Assembly (NCBI GenBank): GCA_000934455.1
Contig: KN888039.1
Coordinates: 31,503 to 95,502, forward strand
Reading direction: 5' to 3'
Origin: Apostichopus parvimensis
Taxonomy: Eukaryota > Echinodermata > Holothuroidea > Aspidochirotida > Stichopodidae
DNA length: 64,000 nucleotides
Below the pieces are notes generated by a model. The model saw only the letters and a program-made list of their open reading frames with translations. It was not told where the DNA came from and searched no databases. Positions 20,769-32,758 of the stretch are shown here, one piece after another; position 1 is the first letter of the stretch, and every line of letters begins with the position of its first letter. Position numbers and translations under genes: made by a program.

Positions 20769-21433
20769 TATGGAACGCCATGTTAACATTTATTCAATGA
20801 TTACAGATATCTCCACTTTAATTCGAGATATATGGAATTAATTTCAGATATCTGGAATTGAATAATTATTCAGATATCTTTAATTAAATTTGAGATCTCA
20901 GAAATTGCATTTTCGATATCTTCAATTTTGTTTAAGATATCTCAAATTGAATTTAATATATCAAGAAATAAATTAAAGATGTCAAGATTGGGAAATATTA
21001 TTTAAGATATCACGAATTGAACTCGAATTATCCAAAATTGAATTCGAGATATCAAGAAAAGATATCGAGATATCCAAATTTAAATTAATATTATCTCTAA
21101 TTCAAATGCTCGATATCTCGAATTCGAATTCTTGATTTCTCTAATTTAATTTTGGATATCTCTAATTCGAACTCTTGATATCTCTAATTCAATATCAGAT
21201 ATCTCTAATTGTATTACCGATATCTCTTATTCAATTTAAAAATCTCAAAATAGAATTCTTGATATCTCGAATTCAATTTCTGATATCTCCAAGATGTTTC
21301 AAATTATTGATATCTGGATATGAATTCGAGATATCTGGCTATGAATTCGAGGTATCTGAAAATGAATAAGAGATATCCGAAAATGAATTAGAGATATCTG
21401 TAATCTGAATAAATGTTAAAATGGCGTTCCATA
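20769..21433. mobile_element. Foldback MITE, unit 2 copy
   Basis: It has the same family, same flanks and same position as the unit 1 copy: TATGGAACGCCAT at 20769 and ATGGCGTTCCATA ending 21433. The arms pair almost perfectly through 'ttaacatttattca' and 'gattacagatatctc'. The 665-bp length against 622 bp in unit 1 comes from gain or loss of internal GATATCT modules. Confidence 0.85.
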
Positions 21434-21941
21434 CGTGCGTACCAGAATGACAAAATAAGCCGAATTATCCCTCCCGTGTCATTAAAGGCGCCGCTGCATG
21501 AATTGGATATCCCATTCACCCACAAGGTGAGGGGAAGGGGGTACATATGGGGGAAGAAGCAACTCCACCTCGAGGCTTAAGCGACGGGTGGGGGAAGAAA
21601 ATTGCGGTTTTCAGGAACCTAAGACGTTGTTGAGGAAGTTTTGACGTTTTATCTCAAAACTTCAACTCTTTTTCTAAGAATTCCGTTTTTATCTCAACTG
21701 TTTGTAGGAAAACTGGTTAATGATTGGATGGTTACACGATGAATGCAACGGAGAAGCCACTAATAGGAGGATCCTAGAGAATACATTAGTAATAACTACT
21801 AAATATTAATCTGGCTGCGCCTACTTTTGTAACATCTTTATCTGTTTATGCGTTTTCCGTCTATATACCGCAATACCTATGGTTAGCACAGCTGGAAGAG
21901 ATGAATGCCTGACCCTGGCCCTAATACCTATATAATCTTAC

Positions 21942-22430
21942 CGAGCACGTTATAGGACCATATTTATGGTTACGGTGTGGGAAGGAAGGGTGAGTGGGGG
22001 AAGGTGAGGAAAAGATCAAATGAATATAGTTCTTAGTGTCATGTGTACTTGGACTCGGTGTATAGTCTCGGTTCCGGCCATGTTTAATTGCACTCAGACT
22101 GGATATAGAACTCGGATCTTCTGGACTTGACTGCAGCCCTGTTGGTAAAGATCTGTATAGTAAAGTATACACGGTAGGATATGTTCGGTTACATGTCGAC
22201 ATTTTGGACAATATCTGTGCAATTTAAAATCAATAATATGTGATTTTAATATAGTTTTGATTATAGTTTACATTTCTTGGATTACAATGCATACAGGAAG
22301 TATCACGTACACAAACACACCTGATGTTACTGTGGCTATATCAGAATGATCACCCAAATCGCTACCTGAATGTCGAAAATCTTTCAGTTTCGTTTGATTC
22401 TCATTACATTTTATAACACCATTCAGACAG
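21942..22430 (-). promoter_or_regulatory. Unit 2 conserved upstream block
   Basis: Counterpart of the unit 1 block. The candidate 5' UTR exon lies at 21942-22230 with donor GTAAGA on the minus strand, and the short hydrophobic frame lies at 22268-22430. The pair is kept in order and spacing about 1.5 kb upstream of the unit 2 start codon. Confidence 0.4.
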
Positions 22431-22439
22431 AAAAAAAGA

Positions 22440-25400
22440 AACAAACATCGTGTCAGTTTACCAAGTAAAGTACGTTAACGTACACTGCAATATGACCCAT
22501 GTACTTCCGTGTATTACTTGTTTGAGAGTATTTCCTCACTATAACTCATAATTTTATAATCCACTGACAGAAAGTACACTAACACAAAGAAATAATCTCA
22601 CACCAAGCACAAGTGCTTCACAAACACTTGTTCTTCATGAGTATGAACTGTGAGGGGAAAGTGACTTTCGAGAGGTGAGTTTGAGTGTGTTGTAAGTAGG
22701 CTACGTGATTATTAAGGTTGTCCATTACCAATTATTCAATCAACTTATTAATTAGAATAGAATGATACATCACAAATGTAGTATAACTTTGAAGAAGATC
22801 AATTCTGATCGGAGTGTCTTTTCCAAGCTTCGTCATTGGCCACCAACCCGCACAGTTAAAAGAATATAGTCCAGGTCAAAATCTAAGCATTCTGGTGAAA
22901 TTTGCATTCAATTCCTATGTACCGTTTTTGAGATATTGACAGTTGAAGGTATCTGATATTCTACCAACTGTGAACTTGAAGCAAACAGGTGTGATGTCAT
23001 ATTTGCACACTGAAAATAATGTTTTGATTTTCAGTCTATTGATTTGACCTTGGATTGGATATAGGTTACTAGTTTATCTAAAGGAGATGTTACATTCCAC
23101 CCGATACACACAGAGAACACAGTTACTACTGTAAATATTTGTATCATATTTCTCCCGTAATCAAACCATTTCCTGTATTAATTGCAGGAGAGCCTACAAG
23201 TTGTACTACATTTTAAGCAGGGAATGTGTTCTGCACTTTAAACCAATACGTTGAAGATCGCTTTTGGAATCTTTATATGAAGGTTTCTCCTCATTCAAAT
23301 GATTAAGAGTTGCTTTATATATATATATCATTCCCCAATTATGACGAATACCATTTGTTACTATAACTTAACATTTAAAAAAGATAACAATACCAATTAA
23401 ATGCTTAGGTTATAGATATCAAGACATTGAATGAGGAAACAATTCTCATTGAAACAGTATATGTATTCAAATCTTGGGAACTTTTCAGGCCAGAATACCT
23501 CATTTTAATAATATTGTTACTGATATATACTTTCTTCACTGTATAAATACTGTACAGTTCATCCATATTGTATTGCTTAACCCATTTCACTATAGTTAAA
23601 CACCCCTACCCCACAGCAACAGCCCCCTTTTTTACTGTTCCTCATGTTTTCCTCAAGTTTTTGGTGCCAGTGAAATTGTATTTGCTTAATAAGTCTCAGA
23701 ATACATTCTGTGACCTTTATTTATTTATTTAAATATCAACGGTGCCGATTTTAAACCAACCAATCCAAATCCTATTTGGATACAGGAGATGCTGTCTGGA
23801 GACCTATAGTCAGGTGTACTAGCTGCATCAAAGTTTATCATTGTATATTCAGGCTTTTCCTTAGCGCATATAGTCGCTCATCACCTGAGACACCTGCTTT
23901 GTAATTTAAAAACAAATGAGTTGAAAGTATTTTCCCATTTCTATAGAGTGGACAGTAGTTTCAGTTTTGTCGTGGAGAACACGACAAAAGTGTTTGTTTG
24001 CAAAAAATCACATGATCATCGTATTTTTCGATTTCGAATTTTGACAAAAAGCCAAGACACTGAATTTACAAAAAGTAGACATTTTGATTTTAAACCCATC
24101 GGCAATATCTCATCTCATGGGCGCCCTTAGTATCAACAAAGCTATTTTATATAAAGCATTTCGATTTCATGCCCAACGAAAGACATATATCATGATTTAT
24201 AGAAAAAAAACTCTTCACCTTTATTTGCCATAACCACTATTAATAGATATACTGTTTTCTTAAACTTAAAATACTTTTGTGACAGAATATGTTCCTTCCA
24301 TATACAACGCAATTACTGGTCACTGTGCGTCACGTTGTAGTATAGGTACGATGGACTGTGGGCTGTTTTGTGTGCGGTAAAATGGTTAACATGGGCGTCG
24401 CCCATGTCCCCCTTCCCACATTTGTAGTTCGAAGGTTGTTTGCGGTATTAAATGGATCCCGATACAAAGGATAAATAGCGTCCACACAATGGTATAATAA
24501 AAAAAATTTCAATACGCTATTTAGTTAATCCAAAGCTTTAAAAATCAGAAGATTTCATTTATTTGTTTATGTCTGAAATATTGTTCAGTAAATTTCTTCT
24601 CGCCTACATTAGAAATCAAACAAAGACCTGTCGTCAAAAAAAGAATGCATGAGATTGCAATATCCGCAAGTCTATATGTGCCAAATATCAAAGCATTGTA
24701 TAAAGAAAAATGTAACACAAAATTGATAAAAACATCACCAGTATTAGCACTTACAAGGAATCGGGGAAATTGAGATCTAAAACAATATTTCTGGGCGCTT
24801 TTTCTGCAGATTATCGCCGATATTACGTCCTTCCGTGTATAAAATAAGTGGTTTAATCTTTTAGGGCAAGGTATCGCCCAGAGAGATTGCCGAACACATG
24901 TGCTTTACTAACTACACTGTCCAAATGTCTGAGTGAAACAGTTGACACCCACAGTGGGTTGTCAACTAAAAACATCAGTTATTAATGAAATACAATAGAA
25001 TAAGACGTAGACAATGTTGGCTGTCATTCAAGTTTTCATGCCGAAACATGACTGACAATCTAGTCGTTATCCTTTGGCTAAAAAAGGTTGGGATCAAGCC
25101 TATACTTGGGCCCCTGGACATTAGGTGCCCTGGATCAATGAACCAGCCAAACCGCCAATTGCTTCGCCTCTGCCCATTTCCTTTCCCACTTTGCAAACCT
25201 ATTTGAGACGTCTTTGAAAATCGAATATAAATAATAAGTATGAATGATGAATCTTGAATTACGTTCATAAGTCACCGTTGTTGAGCTGTTTGCCTGTTCG
25301 TATACACATGGAAGTAATAGTTAAACATACTGTGTTACATAATTACGAAATGTGTCCATTGAATTCTTCGCATACAAGACGTGCCGGAATGCTTAACGAA

Positions 25401-25900
25401 AGGCAATGCTTTTGTAATATATCAATTGCTAACTTGAGGCGTATTTCTTCTATCATTCTTTCCCTTCCACGTAGTCGCCAGTTGGAGAAATCATCCGTGT
25501 ATACAAAGATGATACTGGTATCTCATAGAAGCTATTGTCTATTAACTTATCAAAAATCTGTCGAAAAAAAAACACAGATGGAAAATATGTTATATCTACT
25601 TTGTAGCAGACATTGTCTTCTTTATATTTTCTGTGTTTGATAATGTCACATTGATATATCACCGTGATATTATAAGTACGAACATTTCTGCCATGCAGAC
25701 AGGATAAAACGAGCAAGGATGTCAAAGTAGTTTCCTTAAATATTGTTTACTGTTTTAATCTGAAATAATTACCGTTTTAAAAGAATCCCTCAGATGGTGT
25801 ATAGATGGTCGAAGGGACATGTTTTCACTCCAGCATTCAAATAAAAGCGTGTTTCTGTGGTACAATAACAAAGTCATTCGAAAGTCGCAAAAATCTTTCT
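22440..25900. other. Duplicated spacer between unit 2 and unit 3
   Basis: No gene is seen. It matches the 9.5-12.7 kb and 30.1-32.7 kb spacers over most of its length. Unit 2 lacks here about 0.3 kb that units 1 and 3 keep between 'tacttccgtgtatta' and 'gtttgagagtatttcctc'. Confidence 0.65.
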
Positions 25901-25918
25901 AAATTCTTCAGCAAATGT

Positions 25919-28095
25919 CTAACCTGACCTCCAAATATGGAGACAAAAGTATAGAGTATACCGGGACCATGATGTAAGAGGTAGTGATCGGGGAAGGATA
26001 CCATATGTAGATAAATCGTGTCCAATTTGAATGATGCTGAGCAGTATAGGTAACCTTATCTCCTCTCCACCAACTACTCCACTGCGGAGAGATATTCCCT
26101 ACATTCGTTGATTAATGTTTGTGTAATTCGTCGACTAAAATTGTAGCAGCCAGTAAGTGATAACAGAAGTTTTAGAAATGATACAAAAAAGTGTAAAACC
26201 AGGCAGATGAAGTACGGTAAAGGTTGAGTTCCTGGAAATGCCAGTATAGAATCGACATTTGAAACCAATAATCCCTATAAATCTACCTTAACTGCAGATA
26301 TTTCTCCGGCCATGGCGTCTTTGGCATGGGAATGACATCCCCTGGCTTGTATTCTTCATTAATTGGGAAAGGTTTATTACCTGAAAAAGCAAACAAAAAC
26401 TGATATACTTACGTTATTGAAGTTGGACCTTTAATGTTTCTAAATGATTACTCTCATCTTACCTTTTGAAAATGTGTTGGCTTTAAGGGAATTGTTCCCC
26501 GGGTGTAAACTTAACACACTTCTACGAATGCAGACTATCAAATATATTACACCGAATTGAGAAGCCTATAGCCAATCAAAGATACACTTTAGTAGTAATG
26601 TAAAGTTACATTACACTGAATCCTTAAACAAAATTATGTAGGCTAGGGATTAGCGTATCCATCAATGAGTGTTCTATTTGCTCAACATGGTCGCTAACGA
26701 CAACAACGAAAGCATTCACTTACTTCGGGTTTCTTAATTACTTAAACCTTATAACCAAGTTTGTTTATTTGTGAAGATAGCAGTGGTCCTAACTATCCTA
26801 GTAACAACATACTTTCTGGTATCAAGACAGCGAATCGAGTCGTGCCAAACACAGCAAACTCTCTATAGTATATTTTACTTTATCAATATTCTTAACCTCT
26901 GAATTAACTTGTGGGTTTGGAAGGTTACCGTCGCTGCATCAAAAGCCAAATGAATGATAAACTGAAGTCGACCTGGCTTAAAATTCGTGGATCTTCAATT
27001 TTATATTCGTGAGTACCTCTATAAATATTTAGAGTACGATTCCTATATATAGCCTGGCAGCATACATTTGCAGCGCTTATATGTAATTGGACAACTTCGC
27101 TATATTGTATAGCATCGATATACTTCCACATTATAGCATTTGGTGTTACGGCAAACTAAGGTATACGCGAAGAAGCTGATTTTACTTCTTTATGCTCGCC
27201 TACTTTTTGATCGAATAATATTTACAAAGCGTTGGTATTTTATTTTTCATGATAGTTTTATTTGATTGCTTTTCACCAGCTGAAATAATTTCCCATATAA
27301 CAACAGCTATTGACCAGACATCACTCTCTGCTGAATATTCATTTTGGTAGAAAGCTTCTGGAGCGAATTGGTTCAACGTCACTGATTTCATCTACAAACA
27401 AAACAAGAATTTAGGACAGTTGTGAAAAAGAGGAAAGAAAAGAATGTTAAAGGAAGAAACAGTGAGATGAGAACAGCTGTTCTTTCAAGGCATTGCATCA
27501 CACCGGAATCATAAACATAAACAATTTTAAGTCAATGAAAAGTAAAAGATTTCCAACCAAAAATAAATTCTCATTTTATTCTTAGCAATGCTATACATTA
27601 TTTGTATATGTTCGTCAACAAACGGGTAAATTTAAATTCTTTCTTTATCTTTTCAGCAAAGAGCAGTTTAAATAATATAAAGAACGCATACAATTATAAA
27701 AAGGGGTATTTAAATTACAAACGAGAAGTAATTCATGAAAACGAGCATTTTTGAGGTTATCCCCCAAACTGGAAGGGCATGTGCCCGCCTGGCCCATCGT
27801 CCCTGATTATGAATGAATAATTTCATATTTCTTTTCAAGCTACTTCCTTTACTTGAAACATATTTCCTTAGCTAAACATTATGTGAGAAGATGTTATAAA
27901 CACTCGACTCATTTCGTCTGAATAATGAGACGCAATTAGGACCAACAGAACAATTAATGGAAACAGCAGGTTTACCTCTGATTTCTTGATGGCGCAAATC
28001 GTTGGTGCATCCTCGGCAAGACAGAAGTCATACAACTTACATTGTCCCTGTTTGGTGTATAAAATCTTCTTCGTTGAGAAACAAGGATGAAGAAA
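25919..28095 (-). pseudogene. Unit 3: C-lobe remnant of the pseudokinase receptor
   Basis: Only four exons remain: 28095-27976 (FLHPC...DFC, same residues as unit 2), 27391-27277 (NQFAPEAFYQNEYSAESDVW), 26380-26287 (GNKPFPINEEYKPGD) and 26081-25919 (SGVVGGEEIRLP to a stop). Their splice sites and phases are intact. The Ig exon, juxtamembrane exons, N-lobe and hinge exon are gone through the deletion near 28767. All four exons are still open, so the loss may be recent or a short transcript from the retained upstream block may still be made. Confidence 0.75.
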
Positions 28096-28744
28096 CTGTG
28101 GCCGAATGAAATAATTTATAGATTTCATGATAGCCAATAATGACAGTAATCGTCCATTTTTTTCCAGCAATATCGAGGAAACATAAATAAAATGATACGA
28201 TGGCCTAGCAGGAGGAGATATAAATCAATATTGCGTTTAATACTGCATTATGGGAAAAATGTAAAATCATGGATCGAGATGTGAAGAGTATAAAGTCGAC
28301 GATAGTTTTACACCGATAAAATTTAGACTGATACTAATTAATTTAGTAACTAAAGATCATTTAAGCTGTTAAGAACAATATATTATGACACCGGTTTCTA
28401 TATCGTAAACAACTAATAGTTTATGTTTACTGTGTTGTATAAGTTGGGGGAAGGTCACACCATGGATATGTAGTAAACAATTTATCGAAACTCGGACCAT
28501 GGGTCTTTAACAAAAGAAATGTCAACTAACTGTATAAACTAAATGAACGGGTAAATACATTTTCGAACAGAATGGGATTTGAACCAGGGACCTCGGAGGT
28601 ACGAGCCCTTTGCTCTACCAAATCAACAACTACGTTCAATTAATATCATCGTAACAAGCATTCCCGTAAGGTTAGACACAATTTAATCACAAGACAAGAT
28701 CTAAAACTCATAAAGAGACATATTCAGCATCTACATATCCGTCT

Positions 28745-28800
28745 GTATACGGAGCTAAGATTGATATCCCATTGAATGAATGAATTGAATATCCCATTCA
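28745..28800. other. Deletion junction in unit 3
   Basis: Left of about 28766 the sequence follows the unit 2 intron at about 15400-15420 ('tacggagctaagattgat'). Right of it, after a short duplicated bit of 'gaatgaatgaattg', it follows the unit 2 upstream flank at about 21505 ('gatatcccattcaccca'). About 6 kb, including six or more exons, is missing. A short 'gatatccc'-like microhomology lies at the join. Confidence 0.75.
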
Positions 28801-29232
28801 CCCAAATGGTGAGGGGGAGGGGGGGGGGGGGGGGGTCACAATGCGGGGAAGAAGCAACTCCACCTCGAGGCCTAAGCGACGGGTGTGAGAAGATAATTGC
28901 GGTTTAGAAACCTAAGACGTTGTTGAGGGAGTTTTTACGTTTCATCTGAAAACTTCAACGCTTTTGCTAAGAATTCCGTTTTTATATCAACTGTTTGTAG
29001 GAAAACTGGTTAATGATTGGATGGTTACACGATGACTGCAACGGAGAAGCCACTAATAGGAGGATCCTGGAGAATACATTAGTAATAATAACTAAATATT
29101 ATCTGGCTGCGTCTGACTTTGTAACATCTTTATCTGTTTATGCGTTGTCCGTCTATATACCGCAATACCTATGGTCAGCACAGCTGGAAGAGATGAATGC
29201 CTGACCCTGGCCCTAATACCTAATAATCTTAC

Positions 29233-29715
29233 CGAGCACGTTATAGGACCATATTTATGGTTACGGTGTGGGAAGGAAGGGTGAGTGGGGGAAGGTGAGG
29301 AAAAAGTTCAAATGAATATAGTTCTTAGTGTCATGTGTACTTGGACTCGGTGTATAGTCTCGGTTCCGGCCATGTTTAATTGGACTCAGACTGGCTATAG
29401 ACTCGGATTTTCTGGACTTGACTGCAGCCCTGTTGGTAAAGATCTGTATAGTAAAGTATACACGGTAGGATATGCTCGGTTACATGTCGACGTGTTGGAC
29501 AATATCTGTGCAATTTAAAATCAATAATATGTGATTTTGATATAGTTTTGATTATAGTTAACATTTCTTGGATTACAATGCATACAGGAAGTATCACGTA
29601 CACAAACACACCTGATGTTACTGTGGCTATATCAGAATGATCACCCAAATCGCTACCTGAATGTCGAAAATCTTTCAGTTTCGTTTGATTCTCATTACAT
29701 GTTATAACACCATTC
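29233..29715 (-). promoter_or_regulatory. Unit 3 conserved upstream block
   Basis: The candidate 5' UTR exon (29233-29523, donor GTAAGA) and the hydrophobic short frame survive just upstream of the deletion junction. In this unit they now lie about 1.1 kb from the first remaining kinase exon. Confidence 0.4.
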
Positions 29716-29739
29716 AGAAAGAAAAAAAAAAGAAACAAA

Positions 29740-32700
29740 CATCATGTCAGCTTTCCAAGTAAAGTACGTTAACGTACACTGCAATATGACCCATGTACTT
29801 CCGTGTATTAATTTCAATGGTAATTGAAACCATTTGAGCTTGCTGTTATAGTATGTTTGAAACAATTAGGAACGTCCGTAATTAGTGTCCGGGTTACTTC
29901 GAAATTTAATCAGCTTCTTTCGTTCATATCTGCAATCATTGTATAGAATAACACATAACAAATTTGAACGTGTTTGAGCAAATATTTATATGATCATATA
30001 AAATATAATATTTAGTATAGATTTTCCAAAAGGGCTTCTTCATGCCGTTGTGACAAGTTAAGCCTAGATTGCACAAATACGGAGAGTAAATATCATTATA
30101 ACATCATGTGATATCATTGAAGAAGCAGTAAACATTAACTGCCTCATTATCAAATGAAACTATGTTTGAGAGTATTTACTCACTATTACTCATAATTTTA
30201 TAATCCACTGACAGAAAGTACACTAACACAAAGAAATAATCTCACACCAGGCACAAGTGTTTCACAAACACTTGTTCTTCATGATTATAAACTGTGAGGG
30301 AAAGTGAATTTCGAGAGGTCAGTTTGAGTGTGTTTTAAGTAGGCTACGTGATTATTAAGGTTGGCCGTTACAAATATTCAATCAACTTATTAATTAGAAT
30401 ATAATGATATATCAGAAATGTAGTATAACTTTGAAGAAGATAAATTCTGATCGGAGTGTCTTTCCCGAGCTTCATCATTGGTCACCAACCCGCACAGTTA
30501 AAAGAATATAGTCCAGGTCAAAATCTAAGCATTCTGTTGAAATTTGCATGCAATTCCTATGTACCGTTTTTGAGATATTGAGAGTGAAATTGTATTTGCT
30601 ATATAAGTCTCAACGCACATTCTGTGACATTTTATTATTTATTTATTTACATATCAAAACCAACTTATCCATATCCAATTTGGATGCAGGAGATGCTGTC
30701 TGGAGACCTATAGTCAGGTGTACTAGCAGCATCATAGTTTATCATTGTACATTCAGGCTTTTCCTTATATAGCGCATATTGTCGCTCATCACATGAGACA
30801 CCTGCTTTGTAATTTAAAAACAAAGAGATGAAGTATTTTCCCATTCTAATAAGAGTTGACAAGTTTTGTCGTGGAGAACATGACCAAAGTGTTTGTTTGC
30901 AAAATATCACATGATCATCGTATTTTCGATTTCGAATTTTGAAAAAAAGCCAAGACACTGAATTTACAAAAAGTAGACTTTTTGATATAAAAGTTTCGAC
31001 AATATCTCATCTCATGGGCACTCTTAGCATCTAAAAAGCTATTTTATATAAATTCGAAAGATATATATCATGATAAATAAAAACAGTCTTCACCTTCATT
31101 TGTCATAGTCGCCATAATAGATATACTGTTTTCTTAAACTTAAATTACCTTTGTGACAGAATCCGTTCCTTTACATACAACGCAATTACTGGTCACTGTG
31201 CGCACCTTGTAGTGTAAGAACGATGGACTGTTGTGTGTGCGGTAAAATGGTTAACATGGGCGTCAATTCGAGAGAGGGAGCCATGTCCCCCTGCCAACAT
31301 TTGAAGTTCGAGGGTTGTTTGCGGTATTAAATAGATCCCGATACAAAGTATAAATGGAGCCCACACAATGGTATAATAAACACAATTTCTATACGCTACT
31401 TTGTTAATCCAAAGCTTTAAAAACAGAAAATTGTATTTATTTGTTTATGACTTAAATATTGTTCAGTAAATTTCTTCCCGCCAAAATTAGAAATCAAACA
31501 AACTCCTGTCGTCAACAAAGAATGCCTGAGATTGCCGTATCCGCGAGTATTTATGTGCCAAATATCAAAGAATTGTATAAAGAAAAATGTAACACAAAAT
31601 TGATAAAAACATCAACGGTATTACACTTACAAGGACTCGGGATTCGATATCTAAAAGAAATATTTCGCGCGATTTTTCTGCAGAATATCGCCGATATTAC
31701 GTCCTTGCGGCATGAAATAAGTGGTTTACTCTTTTAGGGCAAGGTATCGCCCAGAGAGATTGCCGAACATATGTGCTTTACTAACTGCACTGTCCGAATG
31801 TCTGAGCAGTTGACACCCACAGTGGAAGTTGTCAACTGAAAACATCAGTTATTAATGAAATACAACAGAATAAGACATAGACAATGTTGGCTCTCATTCA
31901 AGTTTTCATGCAGAAACATGACTGGCATGCGGTCGTTATTCTTTGGCACAAAAGGCTGGGATCAAGCCTATATATGGGGCCTCCTGGACATTAGGCGCCC
32001 TGGTTTAATGAACCAGCCAAACCGCCAATTGCTTCGATTCTGCAAACTTTCTTTCCCACTTCGCAAAGCTTTTTGGGACGTCTTTGAAAATCGAATATGA
32101 ACAATAAGTATGAATGATGAATCTTGAATTACGTTCATAGTCACCGTTGTTGAGCTGTTTGCGTGTTCGTATACACATGGAAGTAATAGTTAAACATACT
32201 GTGTTACATAATTACGAAATGTGTCCATTGAATTCTTCGCGTACAAGACGTGCCGGAATGCTTAACGAAAGGCAATGCTTTTGTAATATATCAATTGCTA
32301 ACTTGAGGCGTATTTCTTCTATCATTCTTTCCCTTCCACGTAGTTGCCAGTTGGAGAAATCATCCGTGTATACAAAGATGATACTGGTATCTCATAGAAG
32401 CTATTGTCTATTAACTTATCAAAAGTCTGTCGAAAAAAACACAGATGGAAAATATGTTATATCTACTTTGTAGCAGACATTGTCTTCTTTATATTTTCTG
32501 GGTTTCAAACGTCACCTGGATATATCACCGTGATATTATAAGTACGAACATTTCTGCCATGCAGACAGGATAAAACGAGCAAGGATGCCAATTAGTTTTC
32601 TTAAATACTGTTAACTGTTTTAATCTGAAATAATTACCGTTTTAAAAGAATCCCTCAGATGGTGTATAGATGGTCGAAGGGACATGTTTTCACTCCAGCA

Positions 32701-32740
32701 TTCAAATAAAAGTGTGTTTCTGTGGAACAATAATAAAGTC
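29740..32740. other. Duplicated spacer between unit 3 and unit 4
   Basis: No gene is seen. The sequence again matches the other spacers, including the 'atgaaccagccaaaccgcc' segment near 32010 and the 'ttcttctatcattctttccc' segment near 32314. Open frames here recur in several units only because the DNA is duplicated. Confidence 0.65.
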
Positions 32741-32758
32741 ATTCGAAAGTCGAAAAAG

